64,000 nt of DNA, taken from NCBI RefSeq assembly GCF_012911565.1, contig NZ_JAAMPU010000102.1, positions 1-64,000 of the forward strand, written 5' to 3'. This DNA is from Flavobacterium silvaticum (GTDB taxonomy: Bacteria; Bacteroidota; Bacteroidia; Flavobacteriales; Flavobacteriaceae). The notes under the pieces were generated by a model, which was not told the DNA's origin, searched no databases, and worked only from the letters and a program-made list of their open reading frames with translations. Below, piece after piece: positions 54,797 to 64,000 of the stretch (its first letter is position 1; every line of letters starts with the position of its first letter). The position numbers and the translations under genes were made by a program.

Positions 54797-54824
54797 TGTG
54801 ATTTTTACAAATTCACCACAACTT

Positions 54825-55694
54825 ATGGCAAAATCAGCGCTCCTGAAGTCGTCCCTGGCAAAAAAGTACTGGATGGCCCTTACAGGTTTATTCTTATGCC
54901 TGTTCCTGGTCGGGCACTTAATTGGAAATTTACAGATACTTTACGCAGATCCACACCAGTTCAATACCTATGCGCTGTTCATGACCAGTAATCCGGCTAT
55001 CAAGGCGCTTTCTTACCTGACTTATTTATCGATTCTTTTCCATGCGTTTGACGGAGCTTTGCTTACGTATCGCAATGTCAAGGCACGTCCGGTCGGTTAT
55101 GTGAAGAACAATGCCTCTGCGAACAGTAAGATCTCTTCGCGCAACATGGGGATTTTGGGAACGGTTATCCTGATTTTCATCGTGACGCACATGATGAGTT
55201 TCTGGGCAGTGATGCACTTCGATAACAAAATGCCACTTGAAAAAATTTCAGTCAAAAGCCAGATGGCACCGGCTAAGGATTATTACCTGACCCAAAGCCC
55301 TGGGGAATACATTCCGGTAGATCAGGTCGCCGCAGATAAAAAAGAAGCCGAAGCTTCACGCAAAGCCTTTTACATCAAAGACCGTACGGAATTCATTTTC
55401 ACCGGAGCAGATGTCAAGAAAGCAGACGGATATAAAGATCTTTTCAAAGTAACGGTAGCCTTCTTCAAGGATCCGAAATACGGATTGGTTTATACGATCC
55501 TTTACGTGATTTCGATGTTGGTGCTGGGCTTTCACCTGTACCACGGATTCGCCAGTGCGTTCCAGAGTTTAGGATTGAACCATCCAAAATACAATGCCGC
55601 GATAAAAGCGTTCGGGATTGGGTTCTCGATCGTAGTTCCGTTCCTGTTTGCCGTGCTTCCCGTCTACATCCACTTTTTCCTAAAAACAATTTAA
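54825..55694 (+). CDS. sdhC: Succinate dehydrogenase cytochrome b subunit
   Basis: This membrane anchor of a B-type succinate dehydrogenase/fumarate reductase has five membrane helices and usually two b hemes. The 289-aa protein begins at the ATG at 54825 (MAKSALLKSSLAKKYWMALTG); the frame runs a little further upstream but the start fits the promoter. Histidines for heme occur in FLVGHLIGN, ILFHAFDGALL, FIVTHMMSFW and GFHLYHGFASAFQSLG. A long loop (about 145-200) interrupts the helices. It is the first gene of sdhCAB, 15 bp before sdhA. Electron exchange would be with menaquinone. Confidence 0.93.
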   Translation: MAKSALLKSSLAKKYWMALTGLFLCLFLVGHLIGNLQILYADPHQFNTYALFMTSNPAIKALSYLTYLSILFHAFDGALLTYRNVKARPVGYVKNNASANSKISSRNMGILGTVILIFIVTHMMSFWAVMHFDNKMPLEKISVKSQMAPAKDYYLTQSPGEYIPVDQVAADKKEAEASRKAFYIKDRTEFIFTGADVKKADGYKDLFKVTVAFFKDPKYGLVYTILYVISMLVLGFHLYHGFASAFQSLGLNHPKYNAAIKAFGIGFSIVVPFLFAVLPVYIHFFLKTI

Positions 55695-55709
55695 TAGCCC
55701 AATTCAACT

Positions 55710-57719
55710 ATGAAGTTAGATTCTAAAATACCTGAAGGCTATATTTCCGATAAATGGACCAACCATAAAAACCACCTCAAACTGGTCGCCCCCAACAACC
55801 GTCCCAAAATCGACATCATTGTCGTAGGAACCGGTTTGGCAGGAGCATCGGCCGCCGCATCGTTCGGTGAGATGGGTTATAACGTAAAGGCATTCTGCTT
55901 CCAGGATTCGCCACGTCGCGCACACTCGATCGCGGCACAGGGTGGAATCAACGCAGCCAAAAATTACCAGAACGACGGCGATAGTATCTATCGTTTGTTC
56001 TACGATACGATTAAAGGAGGCGATTATCGTGCGCGTGAAGCAAACGTCCATCGTTTGGCCGAAGTTTCCGGAAACATCATTGACCAATGTGTGGCGCAAG
56101 GTGTTCCGTTTGCACGTGATTACGGCGGAATGCTGGACAACCGTTCCTTTGGTGGAACGCAGGTCCAAAGAACATTCTACGCCGCTGGTCAAACGGGACA
56201 ACAATTATTGCTTGGAGCGTATTCGGCTTTGTCGCGTCAAATTGGTCAAGGAAACGTACAGCAGTTCAATCGCCACGAAATGCTTGACATTGTAAAAGTC
56301 GATGGAAAAGCCCGCGGAATCATTGCCCGTAACCTGATTACAGGTGAAATCGAAAGACATTCGGCCCACGCGGTCATCATCGCATCGGGCGGATACGGAA
56401 ACGTCTATTTCCTTTCGACGAATGCCATGGGATCGAACGTTTCCGCAGGCTGGAAAATCCACAAAAAAGGAGCAGCGTTCGCGAACCCTTGTTATGTTCA
56501 GATTCACCCGACCTGTATTCCTGTCCACGGAACGAACCAATCGAAACTGACGCTGATGTCGGAATCGTTGCGTAACTCCGGAAGAATCTGGGTTCCGAAG
56601 AAAAAAGAAGACGCAGAAGCGATCCGGGCCGGAAAACTCAAACCGACGCAGATTGCAGAAGAAGACCGAGATTATTACCTCGAAAGACGCTATCCGGCGT
56701 TCGGGAACCTTGTTCCGCGTGACGTAGCTTCAAGAGCAGCAAAAGAACGTTGCGACGCGGGTTACGGAATCGAGGCGAACGATACGAATGAAGGTGTTTA
56801 CCTTGATTTTGCATCAGAAATAATCAGCAAAGGAAAACAGGCGGCCCTTGTTGCAGGCGACCATAATCCATCGGCAGAAAAAATACAGGAACTTGGCAAG
56901 AAATGGATCGAGGAAAAGTACGGTAACCTGTTCCAGATGTATGAGAAGATCACAGCTGAAAATCCATATGAAGTTCCAATGAAAATCTATCCGGCCGTTC
57001 ACTACACCATGGGTGGCGTTTGGGTCGATTATAATTTGCAGAGCACCATTCCGGGCTGTTTCGTGGCCGGTGAAGCGAATTTCAGCGACCACGGTGCGAA
57101 CCGACTTGGAGCATCGGCTTTGATGCAAGGCCTGGCCGACGGCTATTTCGTGTTGCCGTATACGGTTTCAGATTACCTGGCAGATGAAATCCGGACGGGG
57201 AAAATCTCGACACAAACAGCGGAATTCGACGAGGCTGAAAAGTCTGTCAGAGATCAAATCGATGCATTCCTCAATAACAACGGATCGAAATCTGTCGATC
57301 ATTTCCACAAACAATTGGGCCATATTATGTGGAACAAGGTAGGAATGGGACGTAATGCACAGGGATTGGCAGAAGCGGTTAAGGAAATCGATGCCCTGCG
57401 CGCCGAATTCCACCGCGATGTTTACGTTCCCGGAAAAGCCGACGAACTCAACACCGAACTCGAAAAAGCCCTGCGTGTTGCCGACTTCATGGAACTGGGA
57501 CAACTTATGGCAATGGATGCCTTGCAGCGTAACGAATCCTGCGGTGGCCATTTCCGAGAAGAATACCAGGATAGCGAAGGTGAAACCCTGCGTGACGACG
57601 TGAATTTCAAATTCGTAGGTGCCTGGGAATACCAAGGTCCGGATATCAATAAAGAAATCCTGAACAAAGAAGACCTGAATTACGAATTCATCAAGATTGC
57701 AGCCCGTAACTACAAATAA
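55710..57719 (+). CDS. sdhA: Succinate dehydrogenase / fumarate reductase flavoprotein subunit
   Basis: This 669-aa catalytic subunit binds FAD and oxidises succinate. It has the dinucleotide motif [20 protein letters not shown] (39-58), covalent-FAD His72 in [14 protein letters not shown], and substrate residues in HPTCIP and [11 protein letters not shown]. An active-site RxxR type region appears in [22 protein letters not shown]. The length fits the B-type (non-proteobacterial) group, which matches the single cytochrome b subunit upstream. sdhB follows after 12 bp. Confidence 0.96.
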   Translation: MKLDSKIPEGYISDKWTNHKNHLKLVAPNNRPKIDIIVVGTGLAGASAAASFGEMGYNVKAFCFQDSPRRAHSIAAQGGINAAKNYQNDGDSIYRLFYDTIKGGDYRAREANVHRLAEVSGNIIDQCVAQGVPFARDYGGMLDNRSFGGTQVQRTFYAAGQTGQQLLLGAYSALSRQIGQGNVQQFNRHEMLDIVKVDGKARGIIARNLITGEIERHSAHAVIIASGGYGNVYFLSTNAMGSNVSAGWKIHKKGAAFANPCYVQIHPTCIPVHGTNQSKLTLMSESLRNSGRIWVPKKKEDAEAIRAGKLKPTQIAEEDRDYYLERRYPAFGNLVPRDVASRAAKERCDAGYGIEANDTNEGVYLDFASEIISKGKQAALVAGDHNPSAEKIQELGKKWIEEKYGNLFQMYEKITAENPYEVPMKIYPAVHYTMGGVWVDYNLQSTIPGCFVAGEANFSDHGANRLGASALMQGLADGYFVLPYTVSDYLADEIRTGKISTQTAEFDEAEKSVRDQIDAFLNNNGSKSVDHFHKQLGHIMWNKVGMGRNAQGLAEAVKEIDALRAEFHRDVYVPGKADELNTELEKALRVADFMELGQLMAMDALQRNESCGGHFREEYQDSEGETLRDDVNFKFVGAWEYQGPDINKEILNKEDLNYEFIKIAARNYK

Positions 57720-57731
57720 AATAAGGACGAA

Positions 57732-58490
57732 ATGGCTACTAAATACATCAATATAAACCTGAAGGTATGGCGCCAGAAAGATGCCAAATCAAAAGGTCAA
57801 ATGGAAACCTACAAACTGAATCAGGTTTCTACCGATTCCTCTTTCCTTGAAATGCTCGACCAATTGAACGAGCAGCTGATCAACGAACGCAAAGAACCTG
57901 TGGCTTTCGACCACGACTGTCGCGAAGGAATCTGCGGTATGTGCTCGCTCTATATCAACGGACGCGCACACGGACCGGACACGCTTATCACGACGTGTCA
58001 GTTGCACATGCGTACGTTCAAGGATGGCGAGACCATTTACATCGAGCCTTGGCGTTCCAAAGCATTTCCTGTAATCAAGGATTTGGTTGTGGATAGAAGT
58101 GCGTTTGACAGAATCCAGCAAGCCGGTGGTTTCGTATCGGTAAATACATCCGGAAATACCATCGATGCCAATGCGACACCAATCAATAAGCACGACGCAG
58201 ACCGTTCGTTTGAAGCGGCAGCGTGCATTGGTTGCGGTGCCTGTGTGGCGAGTTGCAAAAACGGATCGGCTATGTTGTTCGTTGGGGCGAAAGTGTCCCA
58301 ATACGCATTGCTTCCGCAAGGTAAAATCGAAGCCCATGACCGCGTGCTTGCTATGGTCCGTCAAATGGATGAGGAAGGATTCGGGAACTGCACCAACACC
58401 GGTGCCTGTGAAATCGAATGCCCGAAAGGAATTTCATTGGAAAACATCGCGCGTATGAACCGCGAATATTTAAAAGCAAGTTTTAGCTAA
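57732..58490 (+). CDS. sdhB: Succinate dehydrogenase / fumarate reductase iron-sulfur subunit
   Basis: This 252-aa subunit passes electrons from FAD to the heme/quinone site. The plant-type [2Fe-2S] domain has Cys in [18 protein letters not shown] and TTCQLHM. The bacterial ferredoxin part has [11 protein letters not shown] and a last cluster region [11 protein letters not shown], giving the [4Fe-4S] and [3Fe-4S] sites. It is the last gene of sdhCAB and is followed by a terminator. No sdhD-like gene is present, as expected for the B-type enzyme. Confidence 0.96.
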   Translation: MATKYININLKVWRQKDAKSKGQMETYKLNQVSTDSSFLEMLDQLNEQLINERKEPVAFDHDCREGICGMCSLYINGRAHGPDTLITTCQLHMRTFKDGETIYIEPWRSKAFPVIKDLVVDRSAFDRIQQAGGFVSVNTSGNTIDANATPINKHDADRSFEAAACIGCGACVASCKNGSAMLFVGAKVSQYALLPQGKIEAHDRVLAMVRQMDEEGFGNCTNTGACEIECPKGISLENIARMNREYLKASFS

Positions 58491-58512
58491 CTAACCCAAG
58501 CTTTACTTTGAA

Positions 58513-58540
58513 AACGCACTCGTAATGGGTGCGTTTTTTT
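58513..58540 (+). terminator. sdhCAB terminator
   Basis: AACGCAC at 58513-58519 pairs with GTGCGTT at 58529-58535 (plus T-G and C-G inside), followed by a T-run. It also stands at the 3' side of the convergent T9SS gene. Confidence 0.85.
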
Positions 58541-58566
58541 GTTTGTAAAATTCAGATTTTTCAAGA

Positions 58567-60372
58567 CTACAGTTTAATCAGCCGGATACTTTTATTTCCG
58601 GTTTCAGAGGATAATTTCAACACGTAAATGCCACTTTCTGCCGCAGATAAATCTACCCTGTTTTGTCGGTTCGTGAAAGTCGATTCAAGTATTTTTCGTC
58701 CGTTCAGGTCTGATACAACTACAGGGACAGGCACTGCGTTTGGATTATCGATACTGAAAATTCCTTCAGAAGGATTTGGATATACCCGTATTCCATCCGG
58801 TTCCCGGTCAACAGTGGACAGACTGGTTACTTCAATCGTCGCTTCTGCCGAGCATCCATATTCAAAATTTGCAATTACGGTGTACGTTCCGGTTGCGGCA
58901 GGAGTATAATCCGGACTGTCGGCCCCTTCTATTTGCGTAGTGCCCAAAAACCATTGATAAGATACTGCCTCAGCGGATGCATCTGAAACCAACACACCAT
59001 TGGTATAAGCCAGTTCCAATGTAGGCGTATCGTATTCGACATCTTCAATTTTAGTCAGGTACATGCCAGGAGTTCCGCTGGTATAACAGCCAAAAGTCAC
59101 GCTGTTTTCTCCCAGTCCATTCGTCAATCCGGCACAATAGAATGCTGTGCCATTTGGAACAACCGCCACAGCATTTCCAGTCCATTGGGTCGAACCCAGA
59201 GGAACGGCATATGCCACTTGCCCGTCAGCCGGATTCAGCTTGGCCAGAAAACCCGATCCGTTAGCGGCATAAGGCAATTGGAAATCACCGAAAGAGCCGT
59301 TTTGGTTGTAGCTTCCGGCGGCGAGCAGATAACCTGAATCGCTCAAAGCCAAATCATTTGTCTGCATATTGCCTTCGGTTATCTTGAATTCCGTAACCCA
59401 AACCGGATCCAGATTTTCGTCAAGTTTTACTACGAACGCATCGTTTCCGTTGTTTACGTTGGACAGCGGAAAAGGTCCGATGCTCAAATCCGGGGCAAAC
59501 CAACCGGCCATTAGATAAACGGCGCCATTGTCATCGGCAAGAATCGGCATACGGGTATAGAAAGAAGTAGATCTCGTAATGTATTTGCCGGCGAGTACTT
59601 CCCCATCGGGGCTTATTTTAAACACGACCAATTGATCGCCGTTTCCGGGAGGAACGTTAACGGTAACGGCACCGAAAGTAATCGAGGAATTCCATGTCAC
59701 CCGCGCTGAAACAAAAATAGTTCCGTCAGGCGCAACAGTCAGGCCGTAAATAGACATTGACCCGGAAGCATCTGGCATAATAGACCATGATACTTCATTT
59801 TCTGAATTTACCTTAAAAACTTTGCTGTTGTATCCGTGAGCATAGTAAGTAAAACCTTCACGGGTCGCGAGCGGGCACGCATAGGTATAATAATGTGGAA
59901 TATTTGAGACGAATTGCAAATCACTGTCGAATCTCAGGATCTGAACCGCCGTATCGCTATTTTCAAGAGAGACATTATCGTCCGGAATGATTACCGGTTG
60001 GCCGGAAACTTCGGTAGATAAAATCAGCTGGTCGTTGACATCGTCAAATGCCAGTTGATGCGGATTCAGGCCGGCACTCTGAGCGTAGATTTTCTTAAAT
60101 GCGATTATTTCCCCCGCCGGTGACCATTTGATCACGACCATGTTTCTGTTGTTATACAACCCTTCGTGGACTATCAGTTCGTCCCCAACCATGATATCGG
60201 TTTCAAACGTAGACATGGTGTAGAGGTTTCCTTCGGGATCGCGAACCATATCGTAAGCACCCTGAACGGAATTGTTGGTGCTGGCCGATGAAATGAATTC
60301 GACCCAATCAAAACGTTGTGCCTGACCGGAAATAGCGACTCCAAACAAAATAAGCAGATAGATTTTTTTCAT
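58567..60372 (-). CDS. T9SS-secreted beta-propeller-like protein with Ig-like domain (third of three)
   Basis: This 601-aa exported protein has a signal peptide (MKKIYLLILFGVAISGQAQ) and repeated blades with the pattern DGTIFVSARVTWN / GYLLAAGSYNQNG. Near the C-terminus is one Ig/PKD-like domain (YQWFLGTTQIEGADSPDY...YGCSAEATIEV), then a type A sorting domain (RVYPNPSEGIFSI ... KSIRLIKL). It should be carried to the cell surface by the T9SS. Ligand or enzyme activity is not evident. It is last of three paralogs, 14 bp after its neighbour, so probably cotranscribed. Confidence 0.85.
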   Translation of the reverse strand: MKKIYLLILFGVAISGQAQRFDWVEFISSASTNNSVQGAYDMVRDPEGNLYTMSTFETDIMVGDELIVHEGLYNNRNMVVIKWSPAGEIIAFKKIYAQSAGLNPHQLAFDDVNDQLILSTEVSGQPVIIPDDNVSLENSDTAVQILRFDSDLQFVSNIPHYYTYACPLATREGFTYYAHGYNSKVFKVNSENEVSWSIMPDASGSMSIYGLTVAPDGTIFVSARVTWNSSITFGAVTVNVPPGNGDQLVVFKISPDGEVLAGKYITRSTSFYTRMPILADDNGAVYLMAGWFAPDLSIGPFPLSNVNNGNDAFVVKLDENLDPVWVTEFKITEGNMQTNDLALSDSGYLLAAGSYNQNGSFGDFQLPYAANGSGFLAKLNPADGQVAYAVPLGSTQWTGNAVAVVPNGTAFYCAGLTNGLGENSVTFGCYTSGTPGMYLTKIEDVEYDTPTLELAYTNGVLVSDASAEAVSYQWFLGTTQIEGADSPDYTPAATGTYTVIANFEYGCSAEATIEVTSLSTVDREPDGIRVYPNPSEGIFSIDNPNAVPVPVVVSDLNGRKILESTFTNRQNRVDLSAAESGIYVLKLSSETGNKSIRLIKL

Positions 60373-60386
60373 GGTTTCAGATGGTC

Positions 60387-62171
60387 TTAACGACTTTGTT
60401 TGATAAGTTTTTTGCTGATTGATGTGTTTTCAGAGGATAGTTGAAGCAGATAAATCCCGTCTTCCGTCCCGCTCAGGTCGATGTTTTCAGAAGCATTGAC
60501 GTTACCCGATAAAATCCGGCGGCCGTTCAAATCGGAAACCGTATAAGCTACTATTCCGGATGGTATTTCCAGTTTGAATATTCCGGTAGACGGATTCGGA
60601 TAAATGCGGATGGGCTCATTGGTTTGGAATGCATCTGTTGACAGGAACGTTTCAGATGTTTGTGTTTCGCAGCCGAATTCATAGGAATAGGCCACGGAAT
60701 AAGACCCGGCTTCAGAAATTTCAAGTGTCTGTGAAGTAGCACCTTCAATTAATTCGTCATCAAGATACCATTGGATAGTGCCGTCGAATTCAGGAGAAGC
60801 CGTAAGCATGGATTCGTTCTGGCTGATAACAGGCGTTGGCGCATCGATAGGGTCAAGCGTGAATTGTGCCAGGTAAAAGCCGAAAGTATCGGTGGCTTCC
60901 AAACACCCGAATTCTCCGGTTCCGCCAACCAAATGTCCGGCGGCAATGAATTTTCCGTCGGCTCCGGAAATGATATGGTTGTTCGTCCCGAAACTTCCGG
61001 CCGCAAAGTTGAAGGCATTCGTGAATTCCCCATCGGAACTGAGCTTTGCAATAAAAGCGCGTCCTTCATTATAGATCAAAGGAAAATCTCCGATGGAGAG
61101 GCTCATCTCGATGTACCCGCCAAAAACCACTCCGCTTCCGTCCGGATCGGCGACTACGCCATCAATCATAGCCTGTGTTGGTACAGATTTTATCCAAAGC
61201 GGATTTCCATCGCCATCAGTCTTCAGGATCGCATCTATGTAATTCGTGGAGCTCGGATCCGGATTGACAACCGTATCTGATCCGGCTGTAAAGAAAGTGT
61301 TGACACGCAGGCCGAAATAAATGTTCCCATCAGGATCAACAGACATCCTTTTGCCGGAAGTATTCACGCCATTGAACATTTTGGCCCATTGTACGTCCAG
61401 GAAAGCATCTGTTCTCAATGCAATATTTGGAACATTCCCGCTAGTCGTTTCAGGCGTAAGGACAAAAGTCCCGTATGTAATGGCGGCGTAAGCACATCCG
61501 TGGAAAACCAAATCGCCGTTTGGCATGGCTTCGGCATCTGAAAAGAAAATCTGATCCTGTGCATTGTAATTGGCAAAGACATCTGGTGTAAGAGTGGCTT
61601 GCACCGCACCGGTCATATCCAGCTTACTGATTGTGGTATAACCTGTTTGGGTATAGATATGGTCATTGGCGTAAACCAGCAACGGACAGGCACCATAACT
61701 TCCAGAAGTATCGGTCATGACATGCCATTGATATTCTCCTTCCGGATTGATTTTAAACAGGAAATTGCGGTATTGGGCCGAAACGGAAAAGACCTGTTCC
61801 TCAAAACGCAAATCATATGTGCCGTACAGATTTCCCAGAACATAAAGATTATCCTGGTCGTCTACGGCGAGATTCAAAGCATAGAAATTGGTTCCGATAC
61901 GTCTGATCCATTGCAATTCCCCGGTAGCATTGAACTTATGGATGAATGTGGTCGAACCAACGATATTTTCTGCAATGACCCCCTGACAGTATGCGCTCTG
62001 GTTTGATTCCGTAATATGGTACATGTTGCCCTGTGAATCCCGGACAACTGACCTGACCATATTGTAAGATGCCGAACCGTTGTAGACACCGCCGGCAGCT
62101 ACCCATTCAAAATTCTGGGCCGAAGTCAGCGCAAAAACAAAAAGCGATAAAAGCAGCAACATTCTTTTCAT
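60387..62171 (-). CDS. T9SS-secreted beta-propeller-like protein with Ig-like domain (second of three)
   Basis: This 594-aa paralog of the 58.6 kb gene has a signal peptide (MKRMLLLLSLFVFALTSAQN). Repeats such as DNLYVLGNLYG, GNIYFGLRVN and GSGVVFGGYIE alternate with IKTDG or INPEG-type strands. An Ig-like domain (IQWYLDDELIEGATSQTL) is followed by a sorting domain (RIYPNPSTGIFKLEI ... KKLIKQSR). Its start is 2 bp after the stop of the upstream gene, which suggests coupling. The two Ig-bearing copies are closer to each other than to the first gene. Confidence 0.85.
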   Translation of the reverse strand: MKRMLLLLSLFVFALTSAQNFEWVAAGGVYNGSASYNMVRSVVRDSQGNMYHITESNQSAYCQGVIAENIVGSTTFIHKFNATGELQWIRRIGTNFYALNLAVDDQDNLYVLGNLYGTYDLRFEEQVFSVSAQYRNFLFKINPEGEYQWHVMTDTSGSYGACPLLVYANDHIYTQTGYTTISKLDMTGAVQATLTPDVFANYNAQDQIFFSDAEAMPNGDLVFHGCAYAAITYGTFVLTPETTSGNVPNIALRTDAFLDVQWAKMFNGVNTSGKRMSVDPDGNIYFGLRVNTFFTAGSDTVVNPDPSSTNYIDAILKTDGDGNPLWIKSVPTQAMIDGVVADPDGSGVVFGGYIEMSLSIGDFPLIYNEGRAFIAKLSSDGEFTNAFNFAAGSFGTNNHIISGADGKFIAAGHLVGGTGEFGCLEATDTFGFYLAQFTLDPIDAPTPVISQNESMLTASPEFDGTIQWYLDDELIEGATSQTLEISEAGSYSVAYSYEFGCETQTSETFLSTDAFQTNEPIRIYPNPSTGIFKLEIPSGIVAYTVSDLNGRRILSGNVNASENIDLSGTEDGIYLLQLSSENTSISKKLIKQSR

Positions 62172-62173
62172 GA

Positions 62174-63844
62174 TTATTTTTTTAGGATTTTAAAGGAAGC
62201 AGAAACAGATTTCAATAAATAAGCTCCGCTGGAAAGACCGGACATATCGATTTGGGTTGTAAATGCAGGATAAGACGATAATTTCCTGCCGGTTATGTCA
62301 AACAATTCGACCGGTGTATCTATTCCTTTCAGATAGACAATGTCATACGCCGGGTTCGGATATATGCCGGTTATTGAGGCTGTACCATCATCTTTAATTC
62401 CCAATGTTTCAACTTCGTATTTAGCAAGAAAGGCCTGGCTGTATTCTTCTGAGGAAATCGTGATTTCAAAAGGCGGACGATCCGGGAAGGCAAAATTCGT
62501 AGTCGTCGTGAATTGTCCGCCAACGTAAAGCGTATCATTCGTTAAGATTACGCCTCCGGCATCGTCATTCTGCCGTTGTTTGAAACCTTCATCATCACTG
62601 CCTATTGCAATTGCCGATTTGATTTGGCCATCCGTATCATAAAGCGCCACATAAATGTCAGATGAACCCGTGAGCGTAATTTCGTCCGGACCGGAAAAAG
62701 ATTTGAACGTAATATCTTCATCGAATAACCCCGAAATGGCCGAATTACCTGCGTCATCCACAGCTAAATGTCTCGCCCATGGACTGCGATCCGGATCGCT
62801 CGAATCGACTACCCATTGATAATTGCCATCAGCATCGTATTTGGACAGGAAAAGACTTTCATACAGGACGACACCCGGAACCAGGACTTCGTTTTCAGAA
62901 GGATCTGCATCGAATGGATCGGTGTAATTGCCAAAGACATAAACGTTTCCGTCGGCATCCATATCGACGGCTTTTCCGGAAATTGACGTAAAAGGATCTG
63001 TCGATTCCAGGATTCCGGCCCATACGTAAGCGCCGTCAGTAGTATATTTTGCAACAAAAGCGGCTGTGTTTTCACTGGCTTTGATGGCTTCGGCAGCTGA
63101 CGGATCAAAATCTGAACTGCCTTTGAAGGCTCCGGTCAGCGCAATAAAGCCATCGCGAACGGACAGGCTTTCCCCAACGGTGGTGTCGATGTCTGTTACC
63201 AGTCCAAATCCCCACAGATGCGTTCCGTCAGGAGCATATGCCGAGAGAAATGCGTTTTGATCGAGGCTTCCGGTAATGACCGCTTGCGAATCAGTAATGT
63301 CAAGGTCGCCGCTTTCGCGAAAAAAGCCGGTGGCATACAGGTTTCCGGCTGCGTCAAAATCGATGTCGTTGGTAACCGCGTTCTGGCCGTTGATGGTTCC
63401 GCCCCATAAAAAGTTTCCGTCCGGATCATATTTGGCGATAAAACCGTCGCCATCGCTGGTGGCCATGAATTCATTTTCAGACGGATCCAGATCAAAATCA
63501 ATATAGCTATAGCCGCAAATGGCAACATTTCCGTCAGTATCTGCAGCCACCGAATTGATGTAGACAAAGTTATCGTTGGAAAAAGGTTTTATCCAGAGTA
63601 AGTTTCCGGCCGCATCATATTTGGCGATGAAAAGCGTAAAAGAACCATTTGGTAAAATGGTGTTCCCAAACTGAGCCTGGTTGCTGTAGAATCCACCAAC
63701 ATATATGTTTCCATTCTGGTCTTTGTCCAGTGCGGTGATCCCGTCTGAATAGTCTGAGCCACCGGTTCTGACCCAGCTTACCTGAGGCGATTGTGAAAAA
63801 GCCGTCGCAGTTATCAAAAAAATCAAAAAGTAAAAATGTTTCAT
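62174..63844 (-). CDS. T9SS-secreted SBBP-repeat protein (first of three)
   Basis: This 556-aa exported protein has a signal peptide (MKHFYFLIFLITATAFS) and repeats of the SBBP/delta-60 type: GNIYVGGFYSN, GNVAICGYSY, GNLYATGFF, GNVYVFGNYTD, each paired with AKYDADGN-like strands. Short acidic loops (DFDLDPSENEF, FDADPSENEV) may bind calcium. There is no Ig domain; the sorting domain is GIYPNPAYDIVYLKG to SFKILKK. It is the first gene of the minus-strand trio. No clear TAnnTTTG promoter is seen in the 150 bp upstream within the window. Confidence 0.85.
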   Translation of the reverse strand: MKHFYFLIFLITATAFSQSPQVSWVRTGGSDYSDGITALDKDQNGNIYVGGFYSNQAQFGNTILPNGSFTLFIAKYDAAGNLLWIKPFSNDNFVYINSVAADTDGNVAICGYSYIDFDLDPSENEFMATSDGDGFIAKYDPDGNFLWGGTINGQNAVTNDIDFDAAGNLYATGFFRESGDLDITDSQAVITGSLDQNAFLSAYAPDGTHLWGFGLVTDIDTTVGESLSVRDGFIALTGAFKGSSDFDPSAAEAIKASENTAAFVAKYTTDGAYVWAGILESTDPFTSISGKAVDMDADGNVYVFGNYTDPFDADPSENEVLVPGVVLYESLFLSKYDADGNYQWVVDSSDPDRSPWARHLAVDDAGNSAISGLFDEDITFKSFSGPDEITLTGSSDIYVALYDTDGQIKSAIAIGSDDEGFKQRQNDDAGGVILTNDTLYVGGQFTTTTNFAFPDRPPFEITISSEEYSQAFLAKYEVETLGIKDDGTASITGIYPNPAYDIVYLKGIDTPVELFDITGRKLSSYPAFTTQIDMSGLSSGAYLLKSVSASFKILKK

Positions 63845-64000
63845 AATTGTAGCAGATTGGTTGGTGATAGGATTTTAGATTTGGGTAAAGGTCGTTTTGC
63901 ACCCAACAAGCCACAATACGCAATTAAGGGTATGGAATTCAGCGATTAACACATTTGCGGTAATCTGCCAAGCTTCATATACGTCGTTTGGCGTATGTGT
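63845..64000. other. Right edge, no gene recognised
   Basis: This is the intergenic start region of the T9SS trio. A hairpin CATATACG (63976-63983) / CGTATGTG (63992-63999) ends at the window edge. It could be part of a terminator or operator, but the sequence after it is not visible. Confidence 0.3.

Overview
This 64 kb window looks like chromosomal core DNA from a member of the Flavobacteriia (Bacteroidota), most likely Flavobacterium or a near relative. Four proteins end in type IX secretion (T9SS) type A sorting domains. Start codons lack Shine-Dalgarno sequences. Promoters follow the Bacteroidota pattern TTG-N17-23-TAnnTTTG instead of -35/-10. Many proteins are flavobacterial types: a 632-aa PurF, the IPExxxVDY family, a YpdA-type reductase, a GldH-like lipoprotein, and an OmpA protein with thrombospondin type 3 repeats. 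I see no tRNA, rRNA, CRISPR array, phage or insertion sequence.

Layout. 1-9.2 kb: the 3' end of a repeat-rich T9SS surface protein, a LytTR response regulator, lspA, fau (opposite strand), uvrC, a patatin/BamA-type phospholipase and an APC permease. 9.2-15.4 kb: tyrosine catabolism (hmgA, a CCC-motif membrane protein, hppD), a candidate small RNA, then the tight trio DUF3108 / tryptophan 2,3-dioxygenase / M23 peptidase. 15.5-18.5 kb: pgi, a small membrane protein and two tandem RlpA-like proteins. 18.6-24.9 kb: a GbsR/MarR repressor with a palindromic site in its promoter, leading a tripartite RND efflux operon. 24.9-27.7 kb (minus): CYTH, YpdA, GldH-like lipoprotein, esterase. 27.8-30.9 kb: a membrane protein of the so-called site-specific recombinase family, and dinB. 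31.0-35.4 kb (minus): acpP, fabF, rnc, IPExxxVDY, pyk. 35.6-39.7 kb: purN, rnhA, a PfkB kinase, purF.

39.7-40.9 kb is the most information-rich non-coding part: a second candidate small RNA, sodA on the minus strand, and a structured GC-rich repeat-like element directly before an AddA/RecB-type helicase-nuclease. 40.9-49.6 kb: addA-like, kbl, ompA, addB-like. 49.6-53.7 kb (minus): alpha/beta hydrolase, Xaa-Pro aminopeptidase, Crp/Fnr regulator, HMG-CoA synthase family. 53.8-58.5 kb: a lipoprotein of unknown function and sdhCAB. 58.6-63.8 kb (minus): three consecutive T9SS-secreted beta-propeller-like proteins.

Most genes are housekeeping. I found no convincing new multi-gene defence or mobile system. 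The best leads are non-coding: the structured element at 40.74-40.89 kb, two promoter-plus-terminator small RNA candidates at 12.3 and 39.8 kb that share GGTTAAG, promoters placed so close to start codons that the mRNAs should be leaderless (uvrC, the DUF3108 gene, possibly addB), and a palindromic operator in front of the efflux operon. All functional calls come from reading motifs by eye; no database search was run.
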